Shown here: piece after piece, positions 31,833 through 43,116 of the stretch
How the letters are laid out: the number at the start of each line of letters is the position of its first letter
How positions within the stretch are numbered: position 1 is the stretch's first letter
NCBI GenBank assembly: GCA_022494885.1
Contig: JAGVSM010000209.1
Coordinates: 62,001 to 126,000 of the forward strand
DNA length: 64,000 nucleotides
Origin: Micrasema longulum
Lineage: Eukaryota > Arthropoda > Insecta > Trichoptera > Brachycentridae
Direction: 5' to 3'
Notes under the pieces: generated by a model
What the model was told of the DNA's origin: nothing
Seen by the model: only the letters and a program-made list of their open reading frames with translations
Database searches by the model: none
Program-made: the position numbers and the translations under genes

Positions 31833-31924
31833 AGCAGGAGATGAATTTAAAATATCTTTAACCGATTTAAGAAAAATATGGTATTTACAATGTAATATGT
31901 CGAAAATTAAGTAGTATGTATTTT

Positions 31925-32040
31925 AAAAATAAAGTCCACTTCTGAAAAACAAAGTATCTGCTATAGGTACTGAAAAGAGGGCACTTTTCTGAAAACCGGA
32001 ACTTTTCTGAAAAAAATAAATTATTTTGAAAACAGACAAA
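31925..32040. repeat. Degenerate minisatellite (right block)
   Basis: 'cttctgaaaaacaaagtatc', 'cttttctgaaaaccgg' and 'cttttctgaaaaaaat' continue the unit of 30935-31345. Confidence 0.7.
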
Positions 32041-32339
32041 CAAACTATTTACAAATAAGAACAAAAATTAAAGCTTCATTATTTTCATAAGAACGAAAAT
32101 GATGGCTTCATTATTTTCGTTCTTATTTCAGCATAAGAAAATAGGTTCGATCAAGAATTGTTAAAATGCTAACAATAAATAACACAAAATAATATTAATT
32201 CAACGTAATGGAAGATCAAAATATAAGTGGGTAAAACATATTTGTTCAATATTGCAGCATTGCATAAAAACACATTACATATTACAACATAATGCCACAT
32301 ATCAATATTATTTAACCAAATTTTGGTTTATTTATATAA

Positions 32340-33032
32340 ACCTACCTGCGGACCCGACAGACGTTGTCCTGCCCAAACGTTGGTTGGCTATTATCTTAGA
32401 AAAAGACTTTTCATTGATAAGTAGGTACCTAGATAATTGTTTGTGGTTGAATTCCAAAACTAGAAATTGTTAATGTTTGAATATTTCATTTAAGTAGGAA
32501 CCTAGGAACTTGTTTACGGTTAAATTTCAGAGTAAAATAAATATTTTTTCAAATATGGCATTCCTTTTGCAAACGTCAAACTCTGATCTTCTCACCAACA
32601 GAGGGGTGTACTTATGTTAGAATACGATTTTTAAAAATGTATTGAATTAAATATTATTTTAGAATTACAAAAATCCAGTAAAAAGAAATAAATGGGTAGA
32701 AATTATAAGGAATTTAAGGAAAGAATCTGATTGAGATCCACAAAAAACAAATGCCGTTTGTAAACATTCAAAAACAAACTTTTTTATACACAAAAAAACA
32801 ACATCTTTCCATTTTTTGTAAATGCATTCTCCTCAAATGTATCCCTGCTTTATCGATAAATAAAACATTTATGCTTTTTACTTCTTTTTTACAAATCATT
32901 TAAGATTTTAATATCTACGAACACGCACAGCGCAAAGATCTATATTTCTCTGAAAACCGCACGTAAATCGGTAAAGACGTTTAGGAGGAGTTCGATGACA
33001 TCACACGTACAGAGGAATTTTATACATAAAGA
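32340..33032 (+). mobile_element. Possible RTE-type LINE 3' UTR
   Basis: 'acccgacagacgttgtcctg' (32353-32372) and, near the end, 'accgcacgtaaatcggt' with 'acgtttaggaggagttcgat' are the kind of phrases found in insect LINE 3' ends just before a short tail (here 'tttatacataaagat'). No coding part remains. Assigned by general likeness only. Confidence 0.35.
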
Positions 33033-33439
33033 TTTGCTTACATAATATAATATTATTAACGTTGTATAATATTTTGTTAAAGTTCATTTAATTATTATTA
33101 GTTAATACGATTATTAACGAGTAGGTAGTAGGTAGATACCTATTCAATTATTTTCAAGGTACTTTTCCCATCGAAAAAGTCCAGGTAAAATCTCTATGGG
33201 GGTTTATAAATAAATAACAGCGCTTTTTTGCGGGTGTTTTGAAAAAGTTTACGCTTAAATGCGTGTATACCATATTCATTTTATAGATTAACATACCTAC
33301 ACACGGCATGTCAGATTTCCTTTATTTTTCTCTCACCTTCTGCGTCATCTTAATAACACAAATTGAACAATAAGAGAGAATTGGAACTATGTATATTTGT
33401 ACGTGTGTAGAGCAAACAAAAAATAAATTCATCTCTTTC

Positions 33440-33563
33440 CTAAATGACGTAGCGGGTTAGGCGGTAGGGTGGTGAGAGGGAGGGGGTAGTGTTCGGCTAT
33501 ATAAGGCGGGGCGACGGGACGCCCATTACGCATTCTACAGCAAAGCCCACTTGTTGTTGGATC
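33440..33563 (+). promoter_or_regulatory. Core promoter (TATA, Inr, DPE) of a host gene
   Basis: A GC-rich island in an AT-rich region holds TATATAAG (33498-33505). 34 bases downstream of its first T an A at 33532 lies in CGCATTCT, an initiator-like context. GGATC at 33559-33563 is at +28 to +32 from that A, exactly where a downstream promoter element (RGWYV) belongs. Upstream there is a CRE-like TGACGT (33445-33450) and a purine-rich GAGAGGGAGGGGG tract (33474-33486). RNA polymerase II would transcribe to the right. An LTR promoter is an alternative, but no second copy or LTR boundary was seen. Confidence 0.65.
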
Positions 33564-33684
33564 CGGAAGGCGCGAGAATAAGGAACCCCTGTCTACTGAG
33601 GCTCTTCATCTACTTTCGAAGTTCGAACTTCACGCCGTAGAAGCTTCTACGCTGCTGAACATACCCATCTTTAACACCAGAAAG
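33532..33684 (+). other. Inferred non-coding first exon (5' UTR) with splice donor
   Basis: From the predicted start, 153 bases run to AAAG|GTAAGA, a near-consensus donor at 33685. The exon contains no ATG, so it would be pure 5' UTR. It is much richer in GC than what follows, and base composition drops to AT-rich at the donor, as expected at an exon/intron border. It holds two perfect palindromes (33618-33631 and 33636-33651). No matching coding exon was recognised in the window, so the first intron probably extends past 37 kb or out of the window. Confidence 0.6.
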
Positions 33685-36600
33685 GTAAGATTTTAAAACG
33701 ATTTTATTAATCATTTTATTGAATCTTAACAATGTTGTATTTTTATCTAAATAATTATGAAGTTTTACATAAAAAATCATGGATTTAACTATCCACATTA
33801 CCGATATCACGTTTTTGTATTAATTTTATTTTTAACCAGACTCAAAGCAACATTTCGCCTATTAAAGATATTAATAAATTTTACACAAAAATGTATAATT
33901 TAAGGTTTTAATCAAAGCCTGAAAAAATATCCAAACAACAAATAAGTATTATCTTATTTTTCAAAATTTGAAAATAAAAAAGGAAAACGGAAAAAATCAG
34001 CTTATTAATGTAAATTGTGTGTTTTATATATGTTGTTTTAATTAACCCCTTTCGGTGGAAGGAAATTTTTTTTTTACACATTTGATTGTTGAAAAGGGAG
34101 CAGAATCTCAAACAACTTTTTTTTGTTTTAATCAAAGCTGAATGAATTGTAATAATGCAATTTAAAAAAAAAATATGTCAAAACTGTTCAACTGAATACT
34201 GTTTTACTGGTGTTATGTTAGTTTATGAAAAAAAAAACCAATCGTATAGGATACATTGCCAAGAAAAGGTAAAACAGAATTTTTTGTTAAGAATACAGAT
34301 AATATATTCTTGTAATATTAAAAAAATTAAGCCATATTATTTTAAGTTTTTCAATTGTTTGATTTCTACATCATTGTATTAAATTGTAAAATAAATTAGA
34401 AACTATTTCAAATTGTTTCAATAAACAATGTACATTGAATAATATTTTTTTATTAAAAATGTGGGCATATTTTCACGTATAAATTGTAAAATATATTATG
34501 TAATCCGATTTAAAAGCTGTAAGAGTAACATGAAAAATAAAACAGATTGAATGAAAATAGAGACTTGTATAAGGATAAATTACCCGGATTAGGTAAATAC
34601 ATATTTTATAGACGTTAATTTTAGGTAATTTTACGATATTTCTATTTATCGTTTAAGAAACTAAAAGCAACAATCTAAATATTAAAAAAAATATTCAGTT
34701 TTAAATTTTCATAGAGAAATCGTAAAAAGAAATGACAAATTATTAAATAAAATACCAAGAGTTACTTTACAATACAATCATTATAAATATTTTATTAGAT
34801 GGAACGACAAAATACTTTTTCGAAGACAAGACAAAATTTTCACTTACTTGCCTTTTTCAAATATGTACATAGTCAAAAATTTAACAGTCACTTTTCACGT
34901 CAAGAATCATAAATATTAATTTTATCGATACTTTTTAATTTCATTAATACGTATATTTGTTTTTAAAACCTTACTGTGCCAGTATTTGTATTTTTTTTAA
35001 CATTGGCGTAATTCAAATAAAATTCTTAAGAAAATTTGAATTAAATACATTCGATAAAAAATAATTTACTAGTATTCATTTTTACTCGAAATCATAATTA
35101 AACATTATATATCTAATCAGATAATTAATAACATACTTGATTTTCAAATAAAATCTACCTTAGAACGGGTTGGACCATGTAAGATGGAGAACTAAGTTAT
35201 TAATGTAATTTTTAACACTTGTTTTGTGAATTTTCTTGATACATTAAAAACAAATATTTCCAAATTAAATTATTAAAGTAATATTTTGAAAATGAATTTT
35301 TATTTCTGTATGAAAAAAAAGTATCTATTTTTTAATTCATAATTTGGTTGAATACTAATATTTACCACGAATTTATTTTGGTGAATTCTAAAATGTGTTT
35401 TCAACATTATAATTTTAAATCTACTTAAGTCAATAATCACTCATCTCAAATTTATGGAAGAGACGATATATTGTTTTGGTTTCTTGTGCAAACAACTGAA
35501 TTTTCATAATTGCCTTCAAGTAAAAATAAATAGTACTCCAAGAAACACAAAGATAAATAAATAATAATATTCCCTCTGCAGAGATTTACGGAACGAAAAA
35601 TATTTTTTTAGAAGTAATGTAAAACGTTTTGGGATTTCGAAAACGAATTGTTATCAAAACACTGTTGTTTTAACAGTACTTCTTATGCACCTCTTTATTA
35701 TTTTTATAAGATTTAATGTTTTATTTAGTAAATGTTGAAAGTAAAACCCCCGCAACTCGCAAAATTACAGATAAAATGTGACAAAACTTTCTAATATCGT
35801 TTTTTTACCATTTAGAAACCTCAAAAACGCATGATTAAAAAGATACGTTTTTACATATATATAATAAAACAGTAGATCGAAAATAATCGAGTAAACTTCA
35901 CCAAAAATTATTACCAAATGAAATACCAAAATATATTCTGTAATGTTTCAAACTGTATTTATTTAATTAAATAATATTGAAACACCACAACAAGTAGGTG
36001 TTTTTATATGGTGTATTTATATAGTAATTCATAAATTATTTAATCGTATACGACCGCTCAACTAAAGTTGAAAAAACAACTAGGAAAAAATAGTTTAAGA
36101 AGAGAATATAAAACAAAAGGCACTAAAAAGCAAAAACTTAAAATAGTAGAAGAAAAAACGCTTTGACCTTGTTTAATTCTAGCGATATAGTAATAAAACC
36201 GATCCTTCTTTATTTGTTATTAAATTCTGAACTATGAGAATTTAAAAAGAAAATGGTTGATTGAGAATTTATCTTATTTTATTTAAATTTACTATTTTTT
36301 TTACTTTTTTATTTATACTTTTATAAATACGTATTGATAGTGTTAAGTTTTTCAAGCGTTATTTTGTCACCTTGTCTTTATTCTCTCAATTTATTTATTA
36401 TTTGTATTTTTAACACAAGCAAAATTGGTGTTGCGAACATCAAAACTAATTTACAACATAAATTTCTTGTAAATAGAATAGAAATCTATAAACAGACGAT
36501 AAAAATTATACTACCGAATATTTATGAAGTTTATTACATTTTACATGATATGAACAAAATAAGAGTATTTCGTTTTTATAGCGCTAGGCCAATATTTGAT

Positions 36601-37900
36601 AAACTGAATAAGAGTATGTATCTCATCAAATTACTCTGAGCTAAAAAAACGGTAAAAATAAAAAATAAGCGTATTTTGAGGTGAAGTTAATTTACTACCG
36701 AAATATTCATAAATTAATGCGTTTATTCATGGCTTTTTACTGAATGAAAAATGGCTTTTTTATGAGTCTTTCAAAGCCTTCGTTTTTTTAAGTGCGCCTC
36801 TATAACATTCCCAGTCAATTAAAAACAACCCTTATTTTATTGACATCATAATTTGAATACATTCCATTTAAAACTTTTTTTTTTCTTGTAAGAAATGATA
36901 TATATTGTAAAAAGACAAACCTACATCTGAAATAATAAGAATACATATTTATTAACTATAATATACAATGTGATAAATACAAAATAAAACAAAGCTTTTC
37001 ATATTTGAATGGCGGACTTATTTCTCCGCTAGCGATTTCATACAGCCTGACCAAAAACAAAAAAAAAATACAATGATAATAAAAATAAAAAAAACATTAA
37101 AAAAAACAAATAAATAAACTAGTTAAGAAAATACAAACAGTTAAAACATTTGAAAAAAACATGGTGTCTATTGCTCACATTTTATATATTTTAATTGATT
37201 CAGTTGCATGTTACACGTATTTATTTATAGTATAGAAACATTTGTTTATTAGAAACACTTTTAACACTCCTGCAAATTTTTTTATACAATTTATTTCCTT
37301 ATTTTTTTTGTTAAGCATGTTATAATTTTATATTGTCATGCATATAAGCCCTCTTTGCATACATGATTGTTTCGCCAGTAATTTTTTTTATTTATTCTTA
37401 TTCCTGGTGTTTTGTCAATTGCAATTTAAACGGAGGAAAGTGCAGGTACACTTTGAATGCCAGTTATTGGTGATATTATTATTGGCATTGACTTGCTAAA
37501 AGTACGTGGTAATCTAAATTACTCTTAAATGAAATATTAATTATATTTCGCCATGGAAATTGAGCATAGTAATTTGATTTACATGCTTGTAATAAATTCA
37601 TAGTTCCAACATCGATCCATTATTTCTGATAACTCAGAATTTTAAAACATCATAATTACCCAAAACAACTGGGAAAATCCGAAAGCATTGCAAAAATCCT
37701 GAAACGTCATCATACAACATTTTGAAACCGTGTTTTCTAATTTGTAATAAGGACAATTTGAAAGAATCTTCTTAAATTTACTAATATATTCTTCTCGTCT
37801 TTTAAGAGATCCTTAGATTTGTGTTACAGAAACTAGTTGTTCTACTGAAGTAATGAGGTCCAGCTGTCTCTTTATATCTTGGGTGGTTGTCTTCCAGGCG
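33685..37900 (+). other. AT-rich stretch, possible first intron
   Basis: 4.2 kb of very AT-rich DNA with few repeats and no transposon coding motif, unlike the flanking regions. The 101-codon frame at 36334-36639 has no recognisable motif and no acceptor-like polypyrimidine-AG directly before an open frame that I could support. I see no RNA gene. Confidence 0.4.
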
Positions 37901-37911
37901 GACGTTGTTCA

Positions 37912-38010
37912 GGGCTGGAATTCCGAATGCATTTACAGCGCGCTATAACGCGTATTTAGTATATAAGAACGCGCTATACCGCGCTATAGTTGTGTTCGGA
38001 ACACCAGCCC
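37912..38010. mobile_element. 99-bp hairpin element (MITE-like)
   Basis: The left arm starts GGGCTGGAATTCCGAA and the complement of the right arm starts GGGCTGGTGTTCCGAA. The inner arms carry GCGCGCTATAACGCG and GCGCGGTATAGCGCG. The loop is about 7 bases of TA-rich sequence. It interrupts LINE-like sequence. No direct repeats at the borders were found. Confidence 0.7.
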
Positions 38011-38175
38011 AGATGGGATTTCATTGGCTGCAGCATACACAAGTCTGTCACTGCTCATCCTGCCTACATGGTCCTTCCAGTATCTTCGTCTGAATCTGCT
38101 CCATCGCACGATATCCTCTACTTCTTACGTATCACTAATATTAGTATTACGGATTCGGTCTCGGAGCATTTTTCC
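38010..38175 (-). mobile_element. LINE reverse-transcriptase C-terminal fragment
   Basis: Minus strand from 38165: VEDIVRWSRFRRRYWKDHVG then RMSSDRLVYAAANEIPSG. This resembles the WxRxRFRWRDHVxRMxxDRL segment of LINE C-termini. Short and decayed. Confidence 0.5.
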
Positions 38176-38696
38176 GGTAATGGACTTTCAGACCTTAATT
38201 TAATCAGTTATTTTTGTTCTTGTTTTTTTTTTTTAAATTTTTATTTCGTCTTAAAATAGTACAAATAAATAATAAAAATGTCCTAATATTAACTTATATC
38301 TAATAATCCTTAAAATATATACTAATTATTAACATTTCTAAACAATATATGTGCACTTGACAGCTACAACAAAAAATATTGCAGAGAACAAAACATTTTT
38401 AATTTCAATTTTCGGGAAGAACCAGAAGATTTGTTGGTATGGGTTCATGTAAAATTACCTATAACACAATCATTGAATCACACACCAATCACCGCGGCAT
38501 CACAGTATCCTTTCAAACCAGGACAAATTTGAAACAAATTCACCATACTTTAAAATAAAGCTCCAAGAAAAATCCCAAGAAAAAATACGGAAGGGTAGTC
38601 GATGCTAAATTATTGAATTAAAATACTTTCTCATTGAAAACAAAGAAAATCTTCCAATACAATGGTTTTCGTCAAAAAAAACATTAGCTCATAATT

Positions 38697-38906
38697 TTGG
38701 AAAACCCACAAAAAAAACTTCTTCAAAGCCAACTCAAATACGATTACTTTATTACAAATTTTGAATCTAGAAAAAATGACATAACATATGTAGATGCTTA
38801 CATAAACGAAGAACGACTAATTGGAATTGAACATGTTAAATATTTAGAACTAACAAAAGACAGACAATTGACATGGACAGCTCACATTAATAATTTCATT
38901 GGCTAA
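38697..38906 (+). pseudogene. Jockey-like reverse transcriptase fragment
   Basis: 69-codon frame ending DAYINEERLIGIEHVKYLEL and TKDRQLTWTAHINNF. It resembles the segment after the catalytic YADD in Jockey-type enzymes (xINxxxIxxxxxVKYLGVxLDxxLTWxxHI). The expected LGV is LEL. No neighbouring coding segments were recognised. Confidence 0.6.
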
Positions 38907-39049
38907 ATAGCAACATTATAAAGTCTTTTTTCAAAAATCAAAAACTTTGTTCCGAAAACGGAAAAAAATATTATGCAAAAACCCTGGCAGTACTCAGAAA
39001 AATCCTATTATCTTCTATGCATTACCACTAATTGTCTCTATTTGTTCAT

Positions 39050-39480
39050 GAAATATCAGGATGTTCACAAATCTAACGCCCAAATTCTTAACATTTGATG
39101 TTTGTATCAGATTCTGGTCGGTTCATTTTGTAGCGAAAAAATAGAGTTTTTTAGGCCCTAGTGAAAGACCTGACCGAACATTTGGAAACATTGAACCTAA
39201 GTTTGTTACGCCTTTCCCATTTAAATCTATTAGATATATCCGCTCGGAGAAGATAAAAATCGTCCAAAGTTGTCCTCTTTAAAAAAGTTTTAAGTCATCC
39301 GTAAAAAACAAAAAATGCCAGTTCAAAATTACATTTTTAATATTATTAATGAAAATAGAGAACAACAATGTACCCAGGTTAAAGCCTTGCGGGACACCCG
39401 TGAAAGTGTAGAAACACTCTGACGCAAAAATACCATACGAGACATATTGGATTCTATTTTGGAGGTAGCTCGCCATTAAT
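39050..39480 (-). pseudogene. Jockey-like reverse transcriptase fragment with catalytic region
   Basis: The minus-strand frame 39279-39476 reads YLQNRIQYVSYGIFASECFY, TGVPQGFNLGTLLFSIFINN and FLFFTDDLKLF. SGVPQGSxLGPLLFxxFINDI followed by FADDLKLF is the core of LINE reverse transcriptases; here the catalytic Y/F-A-D-D is F-T-D-D and the fingers motif has F for S. Continuing in other frames it gives DISNRFKWERRNKLRFNVSK. Non-functional fragment of one LINE on the strand opposite to 38697. Confidence 0.85.
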
Positions 39481-39539
39481 TTTAGCTATAACTTTTATTT
39501 TGTAGATTATCCTCAGGTTCAGCTATTATTATTATTATT

Positions 39540-39690
39540 TTTCTTTTATTAAGATAAACAAAAATGTATACAATATAACTACTAAAATAATATATAAATT
39601 CAATACATATATTTACATTAACGTTTTTCATTACGTAAAAAAAAAACTATTCTCGAGTACTGTCAATGAGGAGTGACGTCTTACAATAAT
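39540..39690 (+). repeat. Dispersed repeat family R3 (copy 1)
   Basis: Inverted match to about 51836-51990: 'aatacatatatttacattaa', 'cattacgtaaaa' and 'gaggagtgacgtc' correspond to 'ttaatataaatatatgtatt', 'ttttacgtaatg' and 'gacgtcactcccc'. Non-coding. Confidence 0.6.
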
Positions 39691-39979
39691 TTGAATATTT
39701 TATTTTTGATTATTGATATTTTTAGGATAATATATAAATTGCAAAAAAATAAATAAATGGTGATTTTAATCAGTGCTACAGAAAAAATAATTAACAATGT
39801 ATCTTTTCACTTCTTTCTTAAATATGTTGTATTTCTGACCGCACTTTTAATTTTCTTTGTTCATTTCATTAAAGAAAAATATTCCTCTAAGTATAATGTT
39901 GTGTTGGAGTTGTTTATAATTTTGGAATTAAGATTTTACCATTTGTTTAAGGTCGTGTACTTACGTTTTGTAACGTAGA

Positions 39980-41020
39980 AACGCTACTATTTATTTTGTT
40001 TTTATGCATTTGAAGCAAACTATTTTTTTCAAGCTACAAACAAACAAGCTGCTTCACTGCATAGCATATCATTTGAATTGTTTTATTGCCCATTTTGCAA
40101 CCCAATTCCAAGCCATTCAGCTCTTCCATAGTTTCATCAATTATAACATTAATCAGAGAAATATTGAATGGTCTAATTAGTCAACTTCTCTGAATATTAA
40201 TTCTACACCAATATAATTTACAAGCCAAGCAAATAAAATTTTCAGTTAATGAAATTAGATAACACAAATTGCAATTAATATATACCTTCTGTAAGAAGAT
40301 TAAAAGTTTGTCTTTTTTTAATGCACATTTAATTATTCATAATTATTTAGATATTAATTTAGTAAAAAGAAAAATAATATTGCTACAAGACGTGTAGTCA
40401 TAGTATATCATATGTGTCAGATGTTGGGATTATTTTTAAATAGAGAAAATAAAATTTAACCATAACATTTTGTGAAAATTAATGAAAAAAAATGTAAAAA
40501 AAATACCAAGTCTATTCTAGTAAGGAGGACACTCAAATTAATTTCGTGTTTTGATACTACTGACAACTTTTTTAAATATACTTGGTTACCCATCTAACTA
40601 AAATGTTAAAAATTGTTTTAAATATAAATATAGTGCCAGATGAATAAAAAAATGTAAAGTAAATAAAAAAATAATAATAACAGTCGGCTAAAATACGGAA
40701 GATTTAATATATCTTAAACATTTAAGATTGTTGGACGAAGAATTTTTTATTCAAATGAGATTGCATTTTGAAATCATAATAAATTTATAAAACGCAGTTT
40801 TCAATCAATAAGTCATCCTTTTTTAAGAGCTTCAATAATTACAATTTTTAAACAAAAAATATGATTATAAACTAGATATTTATTTTACATGAACATACAG
40901 TCAACAATGATGAAATTACATAATGAAAATAAGGCTAAAAAACAGCCCAGCAAAGTTTCCAAATAATAATCATGCATATTCAATTATTTATAGTACATTT
41001 TTAAATGTGTGCATGCGTAT
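39980..41020. other. AT-rich stretch, nothing recognised
   Basis: No coding, RNA or repeat signal beyond A/T runs. Confidence 0.4.
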
Positions 41021-41025
41021 ATATA

Positions 41026-41224
41026 TACATATGTAAAAGGGCGTGTTCGTGTGTATTTGTACAGATATGATATTTGAAACGCTCTCGCGGCCGTAGAAAA
41101 AGCTTTTATCTCGCGTATTTTGTATATAAATACGCGAGATAAAAGTGTTTTCTACGGCCGCGAGAGTCGTTTCGAATATCACCTCTGTCCAAATACACAC
41201 GAACACACCCTTTTATATATGTGT
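41026..41224. mobile_element. Near-perfect palindrome, about 95-bp arms
   Basis: 41037-41120 and 41128-41211 are inverted copies at about 90% or better. The arms contain 'ctctcgcggccgtagaaaa' and its complement, 'cttttatctcgcgtattt', and 'gtgttcgtgtgtattt'. The loop is about 7 bases (TGTATAT). The inner arms are CpG-rich. Non-coding. A fold-back element or replication-derived palindrome. Confidence 0.85.
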
Positions 41225-41547
41225 GTATTTGTGTGGGAGTAAGTATGTAGGTGTGTGTAAACGTGTGCATCATTGAAAAACAAGTGGCACTTGAAGTTTT
41301 AATTAAATAAATCATAAATAAATAAATATGCGGTGACAGAGAAATTTGGTGAATAGGTATTTATGTCTAGTTTTTTTGTAACTATCTCGCAGACACCTGC
41401 CCGATATTGAGCAAAACAGACCACTTTATGTCGGAATGTTAATGCCTAACTAAAATCGACAAAACCGTTTTTGTTTTTTGCACCTCAAAACAGAACCGAT
41501 TTTGTTTTTTTTTTAAAGAATATCATATCCTTAATATCAATATCTTG

Positions 41548-41820
41548 CCGGCCTCGTGGTGTAATGGTCAGCGCGTTTACCTTCCATGCAAGAGGTCTCG
41601 GGTTCGATTTTAGGTATAGTTGACATAAAATACTTATTTAAATACTTATTTGTTTTTTATTAAACATTATAAAATCTCATAGTCCCTAAACTGGCATCTG
41701 AAGCGTGAGGCTGATTATCTTATCTTCATGTAATAAAAAAAATCAAGATACGCTGCGATTTTTTTACTAATGCAATGCCCTATGCTCCATTAGATGTGAA
41801 AAGGAAATGATGATGATGAT
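41548..41820 (+). repeat. tRNA-derived SINE, family S1
   Basis: Head CCGGCCTCGTGGTGTAATGG with A box, B box 'ctcgggttcgattttagg', the body words 'agtccctaaactggcatctg' and 'aatcaagatacgctgcgatt', and a (GAT)n tail ending at 41820. Confidence 0.9.
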
Positions 41821-43115
41821 CTATCAAAATGACATTTTCTGGGGCGGTACCTTTTCCGTTATTCAAAATTATTGACCATCTTTTTATAGCGTACGTCTGA
41901 AGACGGCAATTGAAACTGGGCGTTTATTTGGGTTTTTGGATAATCCTAGCTCCTATGTGTAAAAACATATCAAAAAAGCAAAGCACAAAAATACGCCAAT
42001 GACAAATATCAATATTGTGTAAAAAAACACTACTCTAGTGCTATCCAGGAAGCAAATACGAGAATACGTTTGTAAAATGAAAATTCAGACCGTGTTTTTT
42101 TCTTAAATGTTAGTTTTCCCGCTAAATATCTATCGAAAATAATTTATTTTTATGGAAAATGAGAAACGAAACATAGTTTAAAAATCAAAAAAGCTTTTGT
42201 TGATTTTTAATTTTTCTGAATAGATAAATATCTTTTGTTGAAAAGTTTATAAAGATACATCGAAGGGTGTGTTTTTAAGCAAGAACAACTTAAATTGTAC
42301 AAAAATATACTTCCAATATTTACTGAAGTTTGTTTCATAATAATTGCGGCAGATTCCAACTTTTTTAATTAACAGAAATTGAATAACTTATTATCAAAGC
42401 TTAATGAAAGTAAATGTTTAACAACAGTTCATTAATTAATTACGGGTCCAAGTTTATTTAAATTTATAATAATAACAAATGCAGAATAAAGGGATAAAGG
42501 ATTGAAGCTATGATAAACTAGCGCTTATGAAATATTGAATTGAAATCCTTTATCTAAACTCGCGAGAAGTTTATTTTATAAATCTTTTTTATTATGACGT
42601 AAATCATTGATATTTTTGTGAGTAAAGTAAAACTGCTACAAAAACGATATTTTATATTTAAGAGCTCTAAAGCAAATAAATTATAAGTTACTTTTACCTA
42701 CATATTATTTACCTTAAAAATATGAGGATTTAATGTATGTTTTTTTTTATTGAAATATACGAGTACAGATGACATAAGGTAATGATACATAAAAAGAAAT
42801 ATTACTCGTAAATTCGAAAAATTCACCAAGGCGCTTTTTGTGACTTGTTACTGGAGAATTACGTATACAAAATTAATCCAACTTTAAAATAAATGTCTAC
42901 ATCTAGGTTTAAAATCAAACAACCTTTAAATATAGCCCGTCAAACGATGTTCCATTGTAATGGTCACCCTTTACCTATTAAACTCACGCCCTATCTATTT
43001 ATCCCACAACATAAAATATTTTCTTAACCTAATCAGTGCATGTAAGGGTTGCTTATTAAAATGCATGTCGTGTTGGTTTTATATTTTTGTGCAACAACAA
43101 TGGTGACAGTGTATA
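41821..43115. other. AT-rich stretch, no gene recognised
   Basis: 41888-41930 ('ctgaagacggcaattgaaactgg') is faintly like the hammerhead-type repeats but lacks stem partners. Otherwise nothing. Confidence 0.35.
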
Positions 43116-43116
43116 G

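Noticed and set aside
36334..36639. 101-codon frame in the putative intron
   Set aside because: Composition reflects AT-rich DNA; no motif and no supported splice signals.
41548..41630. Possible tRNA gene (A and B boxes)
   Set aside because: No acceptor-stem pairing is evident, and the same head plus a 180-bp body is repeated elsewhere, so it is a SINE head.
41888..41930. Further hammerhead-like motif (ctgaagac...gaaactgg)
   Set aside because: No pairing stem I or stem II could be found; likely chance or too decayed.
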